DNA from: Acanthosepion lycidas | Taxonomy: Eukaryota > Mollusca > Cephalopoda > Sepiida > Sepiidae | DNA length: 64,000 bases | NCBI GenBank assembly: GCA_963932145.1 | Contig: OZ010580.1 | Coordinates: 818,001 to 882,000, forward strand | Direction of reading: 5' to 3' | Shown here: piece after piece, positions 10,580 through 21,260 of the stretch | How the letters are laid out: each line of letters starts with the position of its first letter | Numbering within the stretch: the stretch's first letter is position 1 | Notes under the pieces: model-generated | What the model saw: the letters and a program-made list of their open reading frames with translations, nothing else | What the model was told of the DNA's origin: nothing | The model's database searches: none | Made by a program: the position numbers and the translations under genes

Positions 10580-11119
10580 AGCCTTTGATTTAAAAAAAAA
10601 AATGTTGGGTTGGATGGTGAGGGAAGAGAAGCTCTGTACAAAATGTACTTGTGCTTCATTTCAGTTAAATGAAACAAAAAGGAATTTCCAATACCATGTC
10701 TCCATCTCTTTTATAACATTTTCTGCTGAAGATGTAATCATTACATTGAAATATAATTTATTTTGTTAATCTAACTGATGATGAACTACAAACCGGTTTT
10801 TCAGATCATCCTTTCAAAACTTTATGACTCTCCACAACTTCCTGTCTTTTGTTGTTCTATGTAATTCTTACCCCTTTGCCACCTGTCTTTGTGGCTTTTG
10901 TTCTGCCATCCATTCACTCCCTCATCAAGTAGATTACTTACTGTTTCACTCTGATTTCTTCTCTTCACTATACCCTACCATAGTTGAATTCTCCAAGCCT
11001 TCTGTCCTCATTATGTGTCCTAGAAATTTCACCTGTCTTCTGATTGTCAACTGCAATTACTTTGTAGTTTCTATTGTCTTTTAAAAAAAAGAATTTTGTT
11101 ATATGTTTTATCTATGATA

Positions 11120-12655
11120 CACCCCTGATCAAAAATTTAAGACCACTTGAAAAAATTTTATAAGAAACTGTTTGTCATGGATACATAATAAACTTTTTCT
11201 TTCTTAAGGTTACTAATTCTAAAATCTAAAAGGTTATTTAGACAAAGTTATAATCTGATCAATTTATTCAGAAATGGACATTTTTATAAAATGAGGCATT
11301 TTATTCTTGATCAAAATTATAAGACCAGGGGGTATAAATTGTTAGATCTAGGGTAATTCCAATGTTTTTAGAAATTAGCAATCACTGCGTAAAGGTGTCA
11401 CCAATGTCTAAAGCAAGCAAACTTACTGAAGTTGAGCATGCTTGAATTCTAGATTTCCATAATCAACGTTTGTCACAGCGGGCGATTGCAGCTAAGGGAA
11501 ATCGCAGTAAAACTGTGATTTGCAACTTTCTAAAGGACAGTGAAAATTATGGAAACGTAAAGTCTACTGGTAGACCCCAAAAATTTTCTCCGGCGTTGAG
11601 TAGGAGAATAAGACGGGTTGTTGTGATAGCCAGTGGACTTTCTTCTAGTCAAATTAAGGCAGCCACAGATGCTGATTGCAGTCCAGTAACCATCAGATGA
11701 CACTTATGACAAAAAGGCATGGTAAATAAAAAGCACAAACAAATTCCTTGGCTACTTCCACATCACAAAGTGGACCATTTAAGGTTTGGTCGTGAATACC
11801 AAACATGGGACATTGAGAAGTGGAAGAAGGTCCTGTTTTTTGATGAGAAAAAATTCAATCTAGATGGTCCTGATGGCTTCCAACGATATTGGCATAACAA
11901 AAATATACCTCCTGAAATTTTCTCCACATGTCATAGTTGTGGAGGGTCCCTAATGGTATGGGGTGCCTTTTCTTACAAAGGGACGATGGAGCTCCAGATG
12001 GTGGATGGTTGTCAGACAGTGGCTGGTTATTTTAGCGTGCTACAAAAAGCATCATTGGTGACGGAGGGCCATTGTTTGTGCGGGGATGGAAGATTATTCC
12101 AACAGGATAATGCTGCAATCCACGCTGCATGGCGGACCTTGACCTTTCTACAAGAAAATGGAGTCCATCTCTTGAGACATTCTGCATGTTCACCAGACTT
12201 GAACCCAATTGAAAATGTTTGGGGATGGATGGCAAGAGATGTTTATCGAAATTGCCAACAATATTCAACAAAAAATGAATTTTGGGAAGCTATCTTCAGA
12301 AGCTGGAGCAATATTCCTCGTCTCTTAATAGAAATACTAATTTCTAGTATGCCCCAAAAATCTTTGAAGTCACCAGTGGAGGTAGAACTCATTATTAAAT
12401 TTGGTTGTTGAATGTTTTTGTACAATTTTGTAGAATTTTTGTCTTTGGACTTATAATTTTGATCAAGTGTAAAACGCCTCATTTTATAAAAATGTCAGTT
12501 TCTCAATAAAATGTTCAGATTATAACCTTTTGTCTACATAACCTCTTAGATTATAAAATTAGTAACCTTAAATAAGAAATGTTTTAAATTTTTCCATGAA
12601 AAACAGTCTTTTTAAAACAATTTTTCTAGTGGTCTTAAATTTTTGATCAGGAGTG
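11120..12655 (+). mobile_element. Tc1-family DNA transposon, end to end
   Basis: The element is flanked by TA target duplications (11118-11119 and 12656-12657). Its ends are inverted: CACCCCTGATCAAAAATTTA on the left, complementary to the right end at 12634-12655 (reverse reads CACTCCTGATCAAAAATTTA). The inverted repeats extend roughly 210 bp, and an inner copy of the terminal motif (GATCAAAATTATAAGACC near 11311, its complement near 12448-12465) is present on both sides, the IR/DR layout in which transposase binds twice per end. Length 1,536 bp with one transposase frame. It is inserted in a minus-strand RTE-type LINE, so it is the younger of the two. Confidence 0.92.
11404..12411 (+). pseudogene. 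Tc1 transposase with three in-frame TGA codons
   Basis: From the ATG at 11404 one frame runs to a TGA at 12409-12411 (336 codons including stop), the usual Tc1 length, interrupted only by TGA at 11443, 11698 and 11707. The N-terminal half has the paired helix-turn-helix (LSQRAIAAKGNRSKTVICNF, then a GRPQKFSP AT-hook-like GRPR linker, then SSQIKAATDADCSPVTIR). The DDE catalytic residues are all present: [19 protein letters not shown], and [11 protein letters not shown], spaced as DD34E. No frameshift is needed. All three TGA codons could be CGA (Arg) codons lost by CpG deamination; family members have basic residues at the second and third positions. As it stands it cannot make full-length transposase unless stops are read through. 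Confidence 0.9.
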
Positions 12656-13411
12656 TATAATCAGCATTCACTTCTGTCACTTCAAATCTCTGAGGAGATT
12701 TGGTCAAAATTAATTGCCATAGAGGAAATTAGATATTACACAACAGTTCAGCATACTTCTTTGTTTCTAAGGACACTTTCCTATCTCTTAATACTTAATT
12801 TCTGAAAAGCATCTTTTTCTATTGCTACACACCTTTGCATTTCTGCTTCACACATTCTGTCATCAGTTACTACTCTACCCACAAGATTAAATTTCTACAC
12901 CTGCCTGATTCTTAAATCTCCAATACAAAACTTAGACTCTTTTGTTAACAGCCATTCATTCTGTCTTCTGACAGTTAATGGTCAATCCTTCCTTTTGTGT
13001 CTTCATTTCCTTGTCTAATAATGCAATCTTGTTTTCCAAGTCTGCCATCTGCATGTTGTCTATTGTAAAGTTTATGCTCACCAATGATCAACCTTGGCAG
13101 GTCATCAAGTCCTCACAGAGTCATTTCGCTGTAAAGGTTAAATAAATCTGGTGAGCAGATGCATCCTTGTCTTACTCCTCTTTCTATTTTTGTGTATTCA
13201 CTGAACTCATTCTCTATCCATATACAATTAGCCATTTGTTCTCAGTAGAGGTTATTAATTACTTGAATATTTTTCACCTGTAAATCAATGTTTTCTAATA
13301 TTTCAATAAACATTTCATATCATAACCCTACACCTTTGTGCAATCTATGAAACATAAGTATAGCTCTTTTTGCTTTTGCTTTTGTATTGTATTCTCTTTC
13401 CCAAATGAAAA

Positions 13412-14170
13412 AAGGAAGCAGTACAAAAGCAAAAAGATCCATACATATGTTTTATAGATTGCAAAAAGCCATAGGCTTTGATACAACTTCCTGTATACAA
13501 ATAGAAAATTAATTGAGTGAGTATACAAAAATAGAAAAGATGTATCTTCTCATCAAATTTATTCAACCTTTACAGTAAGGAAATCCTAAGAGAACTAGAT
13601 GTCCTCCCAGGATTTATTACTGATGAGTACAGTCTTAACAGCATAAGATATGCAAATGGAACCTTGTTAATAGTAGACACAGAAAGAAAACTGCAAGAAC
13701 TCTGAGACAAGGTAGTAAAGTTAAAGCAGGAAGAAAGGACTAGCCATCAATTGTAAAAAGACAATGTATGATTGCCAGTAAGAAAAACAACCCAAGATCC
13801 AATCTACAAATTGGAGATTTTAAAATGAAGCAATTACAGAAGTTTAAATATCTGACAAGTGTTTTAACAAACGATGAAAAATATGACACCAAAAACAAAG
13901 TGAAAGATGCTTTCCAAAATTTAAGAAAAGTACTAAGAATCAGGAGAATTTCACTAGAAATAAAGGAGAATGCTGAAATGCTATATAATATCAATCATCT
14001 TATATAGCAATGCAGGCCAAATTTCTTTACTGATAAAGAGGAGACTTGAAGCAACAGTTATGTGGTTCTACAAAATGATGCTGAGAATACTATGGAGAGC
14101 ACATGTAAGCAATGAGGAAATTTGAAGGAAAATGGAAACAAAGAGGACACTTAGAGACAGGCTAGAGTAG
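13412..14170 (+). mobile_element. RTE-type LINE fragment, plus strand
   Basis: On the + strand: KEAVQKQKD...CFIDCKK at about 13420-13480, LYSKEILRELDVLPGF near 13570, NSIRYANGTLLIVDTERKLQ near 13640 (YADD decayed to YANG), FKYLTSVLTNDEKYDTKNKV near 13850, AFQNLRKVLRIRRISLEIKE near 13920 and a WFYKMMLRILW-type segment near 14075, ending MxTKRTLRDR. These are ordered RT palm-to-thumb motifs of the same LINE as the minus-strand copy. It is broken by stops, shifts and an internal deletion between the AFD and LYSE blocks. Confidence 0.75.
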
Positions 14171-15071
14171 TGTTCTCTCAAAATTCACACAGCTTTTCAT
14201 TGTCAGGGCTTCTCTCACAATAAAGAATAGACTTTGGTCATCAAGAAATTGAACTAACTCAGCAAACACATTTACATTCTTTTCACAGTACTCTTCATTA
14301 TTGCGATAATCATATGCTGCAATTTTTTAATTCTGATATATCCTAAAAAAATTTTACTTTCTATAATTCTTATTGGGATTGGTTGCTGATGAAATGGTCT
14401 ATTTCTGGGTCCATAACCTGTAGAGTAATTGGTCATAGTTAAGTGGAATTGGCAAAAATGCCCAACATTGACAAAGTTTCCAATAAGAAAAGGAAGAAAA
14501 AGAACAAGACAAAAATAATACAAAGCAAGCAATATACATACAACACAAAACTAAACAAAGCAACAGTAATAAGATAAAAAGTTTACAATGTAAGAATGGT
14601 GTTAACATGCAAAAAAGCATGCAGTCAAGTGATTGTGTAGTTCTGACTTCAAAACAAGAAAGAACAAAAATATGGCAGATGAGATGAAAAAGTGGTTCAT
14701 TTTATTGGTTAAGAAGAAATCCCAGAGTGCATCTGTACGATTTGCCTATAAATTTGGGGAGGGGGGGTGTTTCATTTTTTTTACATTTTAATTAGAAAAA
14801 CTTTTTTTTTTTAATCTTTTAAAATTCTGTATTAATTTTACACTTTTAGATGATATTATTAAGTGAAAACTATATTTACTAATCATAAATTGAAAAATTC
14901 ATCCAAAATCAATATTTTTAAAAGAATTTTGAATTTTTTTGGTATATGTACAAACGTGCCAATTTCTGTAAATACAGATGTTAGTATATGACAATATCAT
15001 TAAAAAGTCAGTTGTTTTAAGGGTTGTCTCAAACTTTTTTGGCTATGAGCAACTTTCATTTCTCTTTCATG
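14171..15071. other. Intergenic, AT-rich
   Basis: No exon or family recognised. A G-run (GGGGAGGGGGGGTG near 14757) and T tracts are the only notable features. Confidence 0.5.
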
Positions 15072-15123
15072 TTTTGAGTGGATCATTTGCAAAGACAAGT
15101 CTTTGCAAATCATCCACTCAAAA
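15072..15123. repeat. Near-perfect 52-bp palindrome
   Basis: Arms 15072-15096 and 15099-15123 are 25 nt each with one mismatch and a 2-nt centre. The half-site reads TTTTGAGTGGATCATTTGCA. Such short-centred palindromes arise by template switching or as remnants of snapback elements. No flanking duplication was recognised. Confidence 0.8.
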
Positions 15124-18040
15124 TTTTAATTTAAGTATTTATTGTTTTTTAGTGTGAATAATACTTCAGCTAATTTTTTTTTAGTTTCAGTTAATAATTA
15201 ACCTAAAAGAAACCCAATGCTTACTAAATATTTTTAATTTTATAATTTTTATTCAATTTGAAGTTCTTATTTATTTGCATATCATTTTGAAACTTCCTTT
15301 TAAATATTTAAAATTTTATTAATTATTTTTTCAGAAAACATCTTCAAAAGTAAGGCCATAGAACTAAAGTACGATGATAGCATCCTTAATATATCTTATT
15401 TATAAAAGCAGTTAATAGCTTTTTTAATTAAATAATGTCTTAGTTTTATTGTATTTTTTATTTTATGATTCAGAGCAGATTTTTGGTAAATGTGTTACTG
15501 TTTAAAAAAAAAAAAAAAAAATATGAAGGATAAAATTTAATTTCTGGAAATTTCATTAAGTAAGGTGGAGTGGGGAGATAACAGATGTAAAAAGAATATT
15601 TCTACCAAGATTTTCAAAAAAAAAAATTCTAAAATAATATTTTACTGTAGAAAAGACACTAAAATTTCTTAAAACTAATCTTTGCTGACACAAGAAAAAT
15701 AAGATTTTTTCTCAGCAAATTATTGGGGGTACCTACTTAAATATAACAATATTTTTGTTTTGTTATTTAACAACTTGTGGAATGTGATGAAAAGACAGGA
15801 TTTTACAGCAATATAAGAAGCAAGAAATTATAAAGTAAGCAAAATGAAACACTATTAACTATACCAAAGGCTGGTCTTCATCAAAGAAGGGAGTATTTTT
15901 ATACAACAGGATTGGAAAGAATATTCTTCCATTGAATCAAACCATTTAAAAAAAAATGTTACCAATTTTTAAAAAAATGAAAACAGCAATAGACCAAAAT
16001 CATTTAGACTTAATCAACATATTCCATTCCAAAGGATGTTAATATATTTTTATTACTTTATCTGTTAAGTACCAAAAAAATAAAATGTTGGCATTGAAGA
16101 GAATGGATGTAATATTTCATCAGGACACTGCAAAATATTTATTTCTTGACCAAACAAATATTGTTACAGCTTACTGAGAAGTTTTCTATTATCTCCTATA
16201 TTCACCATATATCACACATTCCAATTTACATTTATTCCAGTCTTTATAGAATTCTCTTAAACCATTAATGCACACAATAAAATGTGGTATTATAAAAACT
16301 AAAAACATAAAAAACATAATATCATAGGTTTATAAAATGTCTTGTATTAATATAAAAAGAAAATTAAAATCCAGTATTAATTATAGGTTTCTACCAATAA
16401 CCCATTAATGGGTTAAAAAAAAATCATTGAGCAATTGATAAGAAAGACAAAAAGTTCTAGAAGGATGGAATAATGAATTTGGATGGCAAAAGTGAAATCA
16501 AATTGTAAACATATTGTTCAATAAGATTTGTCAAAAATATAAAACTTTTAATTAACTGAATGAATTTTTGAGCTAATTGATGTCAATGAATGTTGAGTTC
16601 CAAATCGTAAATGAAGCATGAATCCTGCTAGCCATCACAAGAAGGTTTTTTCCCCTATTATTTTATTTTTTGTAATATATTTCTATTATGGGAAAATGCA
16701 TAAATTCTTTGATAGTTTTCAACAAATTCTTTTTCAAGTAAACTTTTGAACATTTTATTAAAAATTGGTGAAATTTTTATTTATTAGGTTTGTTTGAAAA
16801 TTAAAGTACAGCCTGTTGCAAGCTAGAGACAATAAAAGCAAGATTGATTTGTTTGAAGAAATGGTAAGATCCATAAATTAGTCAACAATCAGAAACAAAG
16901 CAAAAGCAAGCTACAAAATGAGTTACTTAAGTGCAAAAGGTAGGCTAGTTTCACCTTTTGCACAACAGTGTAAAAGAGGGACCATCATTTGAAGTGATTA
17001 TTGAATGAAGTTGAAATTTTCTTTTGATTGTTGGAGTTGAAAAAAATACAACATTGATCAGAATTACCAACAGACTCTAACAAAAAGGATTCAGCATTGA
17101 AATATTTACCTAAGACTCCAAAAAATGGATACTTCTTTTTCTTTCTTTTTTTTAACTCTTCTGTAGAGTAATATAAAAACTAGTTAAAAAGAAATAGATG
17201 CAAGTTGCTTTAATATTGGTCCTCCTTTGCTGATATATACTGCAATATATATTGATCACAATGTTCACACTTATCAACCTACCTCAGGAAGTCAATTTGC
17301 TTTTATCTCAATTTTGTAATTTCTCAAGCAAAAGGTTCACTTATTTTTACACTTGATTTTTCCCTTTAGAATTGATATTTTATATTCAGATCTCTCAAGT
17401 GGTTAACAAAAATTGAAATTTCTTGATCTTATTGCTTAATAATTTCAAATTTTAGGTCCAACTTATTTATTCTGATATAAAACCAAATAATAACAAAACA
17501 TTAGTCATGTTAATGGTCAACTGTCTATGAGAAGGAAACCAACTTCATTGATCTCATGACAATGCCAAATAACTCAATTCAATGCCACGTTATCTATCCA
17601 AAGAATGTGCACCTCAGTGACTCACCAGGCCAAGGTCAAAATGTTTTCTATTGGCAAGGAAAGGATTAGTTAGCCACCTAACCTACCAACAACAACTAAA
17701 AAAAATAAAAAGTTTTTCAAATGGAAAATAAAACAGATCAACATCCAATCAGGGTTAGATTTCATATTAATTCCTAAAAGAAGATAGATATGGGAAGGTT
17801 CAGATCCTAAAATCTCAAATCTGTAGTCATAATTCTAAAGCTCATAAATTAGTCTCACATGTCCAAAGTCAGAAATGCCAGGTATATAAAAGGGTGTCAA
17901 AAATCCATAACCACAACTTGCAACACATAACTACCTTCTTCACTCATGAAGAACCAAGAAATTTGTTGTTCAAACTAGCATTCTTTTATTGGGATAAGAA
18001 AGGCTGTGATTGGTTGAGATTGGTAGGCAAACCAAAATTA
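15124..18040. other. Intergenic, AT-rich
   Basis: Mostly A/T-rich single-copy-looking sequence with homopolymer runs (A18 near 15504). Around 17510-18000 the composition is more balanced and a TATATAAAAGGG motif lies near 17883, which could be an old LTR or LINE piece, but I cannot name it. Confidence 0.45.
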
Positions 18041-18078
18041 CCATATTTCTAGGCCTTACTAAAAGCCTAGAAATATGG
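18041..18078. repeat. Perfect 14-bp inverted repeat
   Basis: CCATATTTCTAGGC at 18041-18054 and its exact complement at 18065-18078, with a 10-nt loop. It directly adjoins the LINE fragment. Might form a hairpin; no function is implied by context. Confidence 0.7.
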
Positions 18079-18239
18079 TTTTATTTTTCGACAAACAGCA
18101 CTGAGAATGAAAATTCTTTTTTGAAATCAGATTTGGTTTTCTCTCTTGTCACCGCAGTACATGGTTTGATCATCCTATTAAGCATTGCCTCAAATGGTAT
18201 AGTCAAGATAACCAAAAATGTTATTGTTCAGCTTAGATT

Positions 18240-18570
18240 TCTGTGTTAATTCAAAAATTCACCTAGAAATACCATAACCTTGTGAAGAAGACCAGCATGT
18301 CAAGCTCTGTCAAATACCTTCAAGATATCCAAAGCAACACTTCAAGGTACACCATTCTTATCTAAAGCTTGATAGACTCTTTCAGCAATAACTGTTAACA
18401 CATTAACATTTGATCCAGAGAAGTGAAAGCCATATTGTTTGTCTGAAAGAAGACCCTGTGATGTGAGATGCTTAACCAATTCAGAATTGATTAGAGCCTC
18501 TAGTGCTTTGCCAAAAAGAGGTAGAAGGTTAATAGGCTGATAGAAGGCTCAGACGGTTTGCCTGAGTTCT
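18240..18570 (-). mobile_element. Jockey-type LINE reverse transcriptase fragment
   Basis: The - strand encodes INLLPLFGKALEALINSELV, KHLTSQGLLSDKQYGF, a SGSNVNVLTVIAERVYQALD segment and VALDILKVFDRA (family VALDISKAFDRVWH). This is the N-terminal half of the RT domain in Jockey/CR1-like LINEs. The downstream catalytic YxDD part is not recognised, and stops are present. It lies in the MPHOSPH10-GPCR intergenic space. Confidence 0.75.
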
Positions 18571-19680
18571 TAAAGATTTATGCAAACCACAAAAAAAATC
18601 CCTAAATGTAGTGTCCAAACTCTTAAAAATTAATATGTAAATGTAGCATTTTGTTGTAAACTGGAATCCAAACTGACATCTCAAAATCAAAAAAAAAAAA
18701 ATCACATAATCATATCATTTTTTAGCCAAAGCGTCTGAGACCAAAAATAACAAGACTGAAAAAGATCTTTAAGTGGGATAATTCTGTTTGAAAATACTGA
18801 TAGCAGAAAGAGACAAAAAGAAATAATGAATATTTTATTTACTAGACTCTCACTATTTTATGAAAGTCAACACAATTTGTTTTTCGTTCTGGTGAGGGAT
18901 GCAACTCAAGAAAATTACACACCTATCAAATAGAAAATTGTATGCCTGCTGTGTTGATCTTACATCAGCATATGACCCCATCAATAGAAACTTCCTTTTC
19001 TTATAATTTTCAACTGACATTAATGCTGTTTTGTCAATGATTGCTGAGTGCTTCCTTATAAAGAGATGTTTAATTTCACCATTACCATTCTAATTACCAT
19101 TTTATAATATTCTTGTTTGTTTTTTGTCTGATCCAGTGTATATATTTTAAGCTCCATTGCATTATTCAATGTCCCTAAAAAACAGACAGGATACTTTAAT
19201 ATTTAAAGTATTGTTTTAAAATTGGAATAATACACAATTCATTCAGTGTTTGTTTGCCAAAATTCAAGAAGTTTTGACTGTAATTTTTTTATCAATATAA
19301 AAATATTTTAAATATTAATTTTTTTTATTAAATTTTATTATCATTTACTATTAAAAATGAAATGTCAGTAAAAAATATTTTAAAAGTTCATTAATTTAGG
19401 CTGGAGTATCATCTCAGATTTTTTGTTTACTGACTAATTGGAATAAATCAAAATTTTATGTTTGTAAAATGAATGCAGATAAAGATGTGTTGTATATAAA
19501 TAAAGATAGATTTGAGAAAAGAAAATCCTACTTTTTCTCTCTGACTAAATCTGTAAAATCCAATGACAGGCCTCAAGCACACATCACAGTCTGCACTGTT
19601 GCTGTCATGTTATATTACCTGTGGCTGTGACACTATTTGTTACTGGTAAATAATAATAAGGTTTTTGGATAGCAAGAACA
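18571..19680. other. Intergenic, AT-rich
   Basis: No recognisable exon or repeat family. Poly-A and poly-T runs only. Confidence 0.5.
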
Positions 19681-19773
19681 ATATACTGATAAACTATCAT
19701 GGGAAATATCGAAGATTTCAATTCTCAGAAAGTCGAATTTCTAAACAAACCAGACAGCTGGCTAAAAACTACA

Positions 19774-20300
19774 CTTAATTTTTATGATGCGGACACATGG
19801 CGATATGCTGACGATTGATACTACTGCCATGAGCACTAGCCAATAAGATTTAAAATAACAATTCAGAGATAAAGGATTTCTTAGATAATGTTTCTGACAT
19901 GAACCAAAGGAAAAGGGGCCATATGGCCTGTATCTGATTTCGAATGAGAAAGAAATATAAAACTAATATGGAAAATTTTCTGTGGTGGCGACAGGCTGGA
20001 ATAATAATTCCATGACTTAATTTTTTATGATGGGCACATATGGCAATATTTTGACATTCTTGTTGGATGATCGCTGCTATGAATGCTAGTCATGAAACCA
20101 GAGGTGGAGTGAATCAGATAAGATTTAGAAAAGCATAATTTGGAGATAAAGGTTTTCTTTAGAGAATGTCTCTGATGAGGACCCAAAAGAGGAGGAGGCC
20201 ATCTGCTTTGTGTTCAAGTTTAAGACAAGGAAAAATCAACACTGCTGTTGAAAAATTTGCTTGTAAGATGATAAGCTTGGGATGATAATTCCTTTTGACT
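19774..20300. repeat. Tandem duplication, unit about 242-280 bp
   Basis: CTTAATTTTTATGATG at 19774 recurs as CTTAATTTTTTATGATG at 20016, and the copies stay alignable through the GCCATATGGCC / GCCATCTGC region to a shared AATAATTCC / GATAATTCC end. The two units have diverged clearly. An internally duplicated LTR, as at 871-1545, is one explanation. Confidence 0.6.
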
Positions 20301-21260
20301 AACAAACTTGGAATTAATCTTCACTGGTCGGAAGGTGGCTGAAGTAGCAGGTGCAGATGAGACACCAAGGACAGTAGAGGGGCTGCTCACATCCATTGAG
20401 GAGTATTAGTGGGAGATGTTAAGAAAAGGAGGAAGAAGCTATGGGGCAGAATAATGCCTATGACCGTCACCCAAGGAAAGGGGTAGACTTCCAAATTTGG
20501 AAGTAATTAATTTCTCAGAACCCAGACAATGGAGAAAGGGTTTTTTGTGACAGGTAAAATACTGGATAACCGGCCACCTCACACCCCACATCAGTTTTGG
20601 GTAAGTGTCAATAATTATGAATGCCTCAAAGTGAGAGGAGAGATCATCCCGAGAGTTTGTTCCAGCCACCAGATGCAAGACACCCCACATTATTTGCCAA
20701 CAAGAACCTTCAACATCAGCCTTGTACCAATCTTTACCAAGTCAGCAAACAAACTTTACCAAGTCAACAAAGTGTCACATCTGACTTAGAAGTGGGTTGG
20801 GCCAATAATTGTCTGCATGCAAACTCCTAGACTTTAAACCAACTGTTGTACAAAGGACCTTATATAAAAACAGTATTTATTTTTTTTTTTTATTCAAGTG
20901 TTATTTTTTTTCTTTGTGTCTTCAGCCTACTTGGGCCAGGCCAATATGAAGATAACTGATGGTGATCTGATCTTGGCTGCCTTATGATCAAAGTAAATCA
21001 CAACATGGGATAGGGCAGAACCTGGATTGCAGTGATCACCTCATCGATCAGCCATGGGTGTTGGACGATTGGGGAGTGGGGGGCGATATGGCAACACTTT
21101 ACTGGTTGCAGGCAGATGATGAGTTATGAATCACACCATTCATAATCTGTTCTTGCTATGTTGCAGCTAGTCATGCTGTATAAAATAATTCTCTGCTATG
21201 TTGCAAATCATGTTGTGTTTCCCTGTTGAATTGAATATCCGACATGCCCATGATAAACCT
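20300..21260. repeat. Unclassified GC-richer repeat segment
   Basis: This block differs from its AT-rich surroundings: it has CACCCCACATC-like stretches, a TATATAAAAA near 20863, and a GGGGAGTGGGGGG run near 21072. Together with the upstream duplication it looks like a decayed repeat, perhaps an LTR region, but I find no coding motif. Open frames on both strands at 20439-20830 overlap and resemble no family. Confidence 0.35.

Larger units (their letters stand above)
10790..13410 (-). mobile_element. RTE-type LINE fragment, minus strand, split by a Tc1 transposon
   Basis: Read from about 13400 down, the - strand encodes the RT motif CFIDCTKV (family CFIDYTKAFD) at about 13350, then IERGVRQG and SPDLFNLYSEM, GLDDLPRLIIGEHK and a decayed YADD block (12.7-13.2 kb). 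After the Tc1 insertion it resumes at 10800-11090 with a decayed FLGHIMRTEGLENS-type motif, the C-terminal signature of this family (RT-domain LINEs close to RTE). Stops and frameshifts are frequent. The 5' part is absent. It starts head to head with another copy at about 13405. Confidence 0.75.

Noticed and set aside
10770-10805. CTGATGATGAACTACAAACC as a hammerhead ribozyme core
   Set aside because: The GAAA half of the catalytic core and the needed stems are missing.
20439-20830. Overlapping frames on both strands as a gene
   Set aside because: They overlap each other, match no family and lie in a decayed repeat block.
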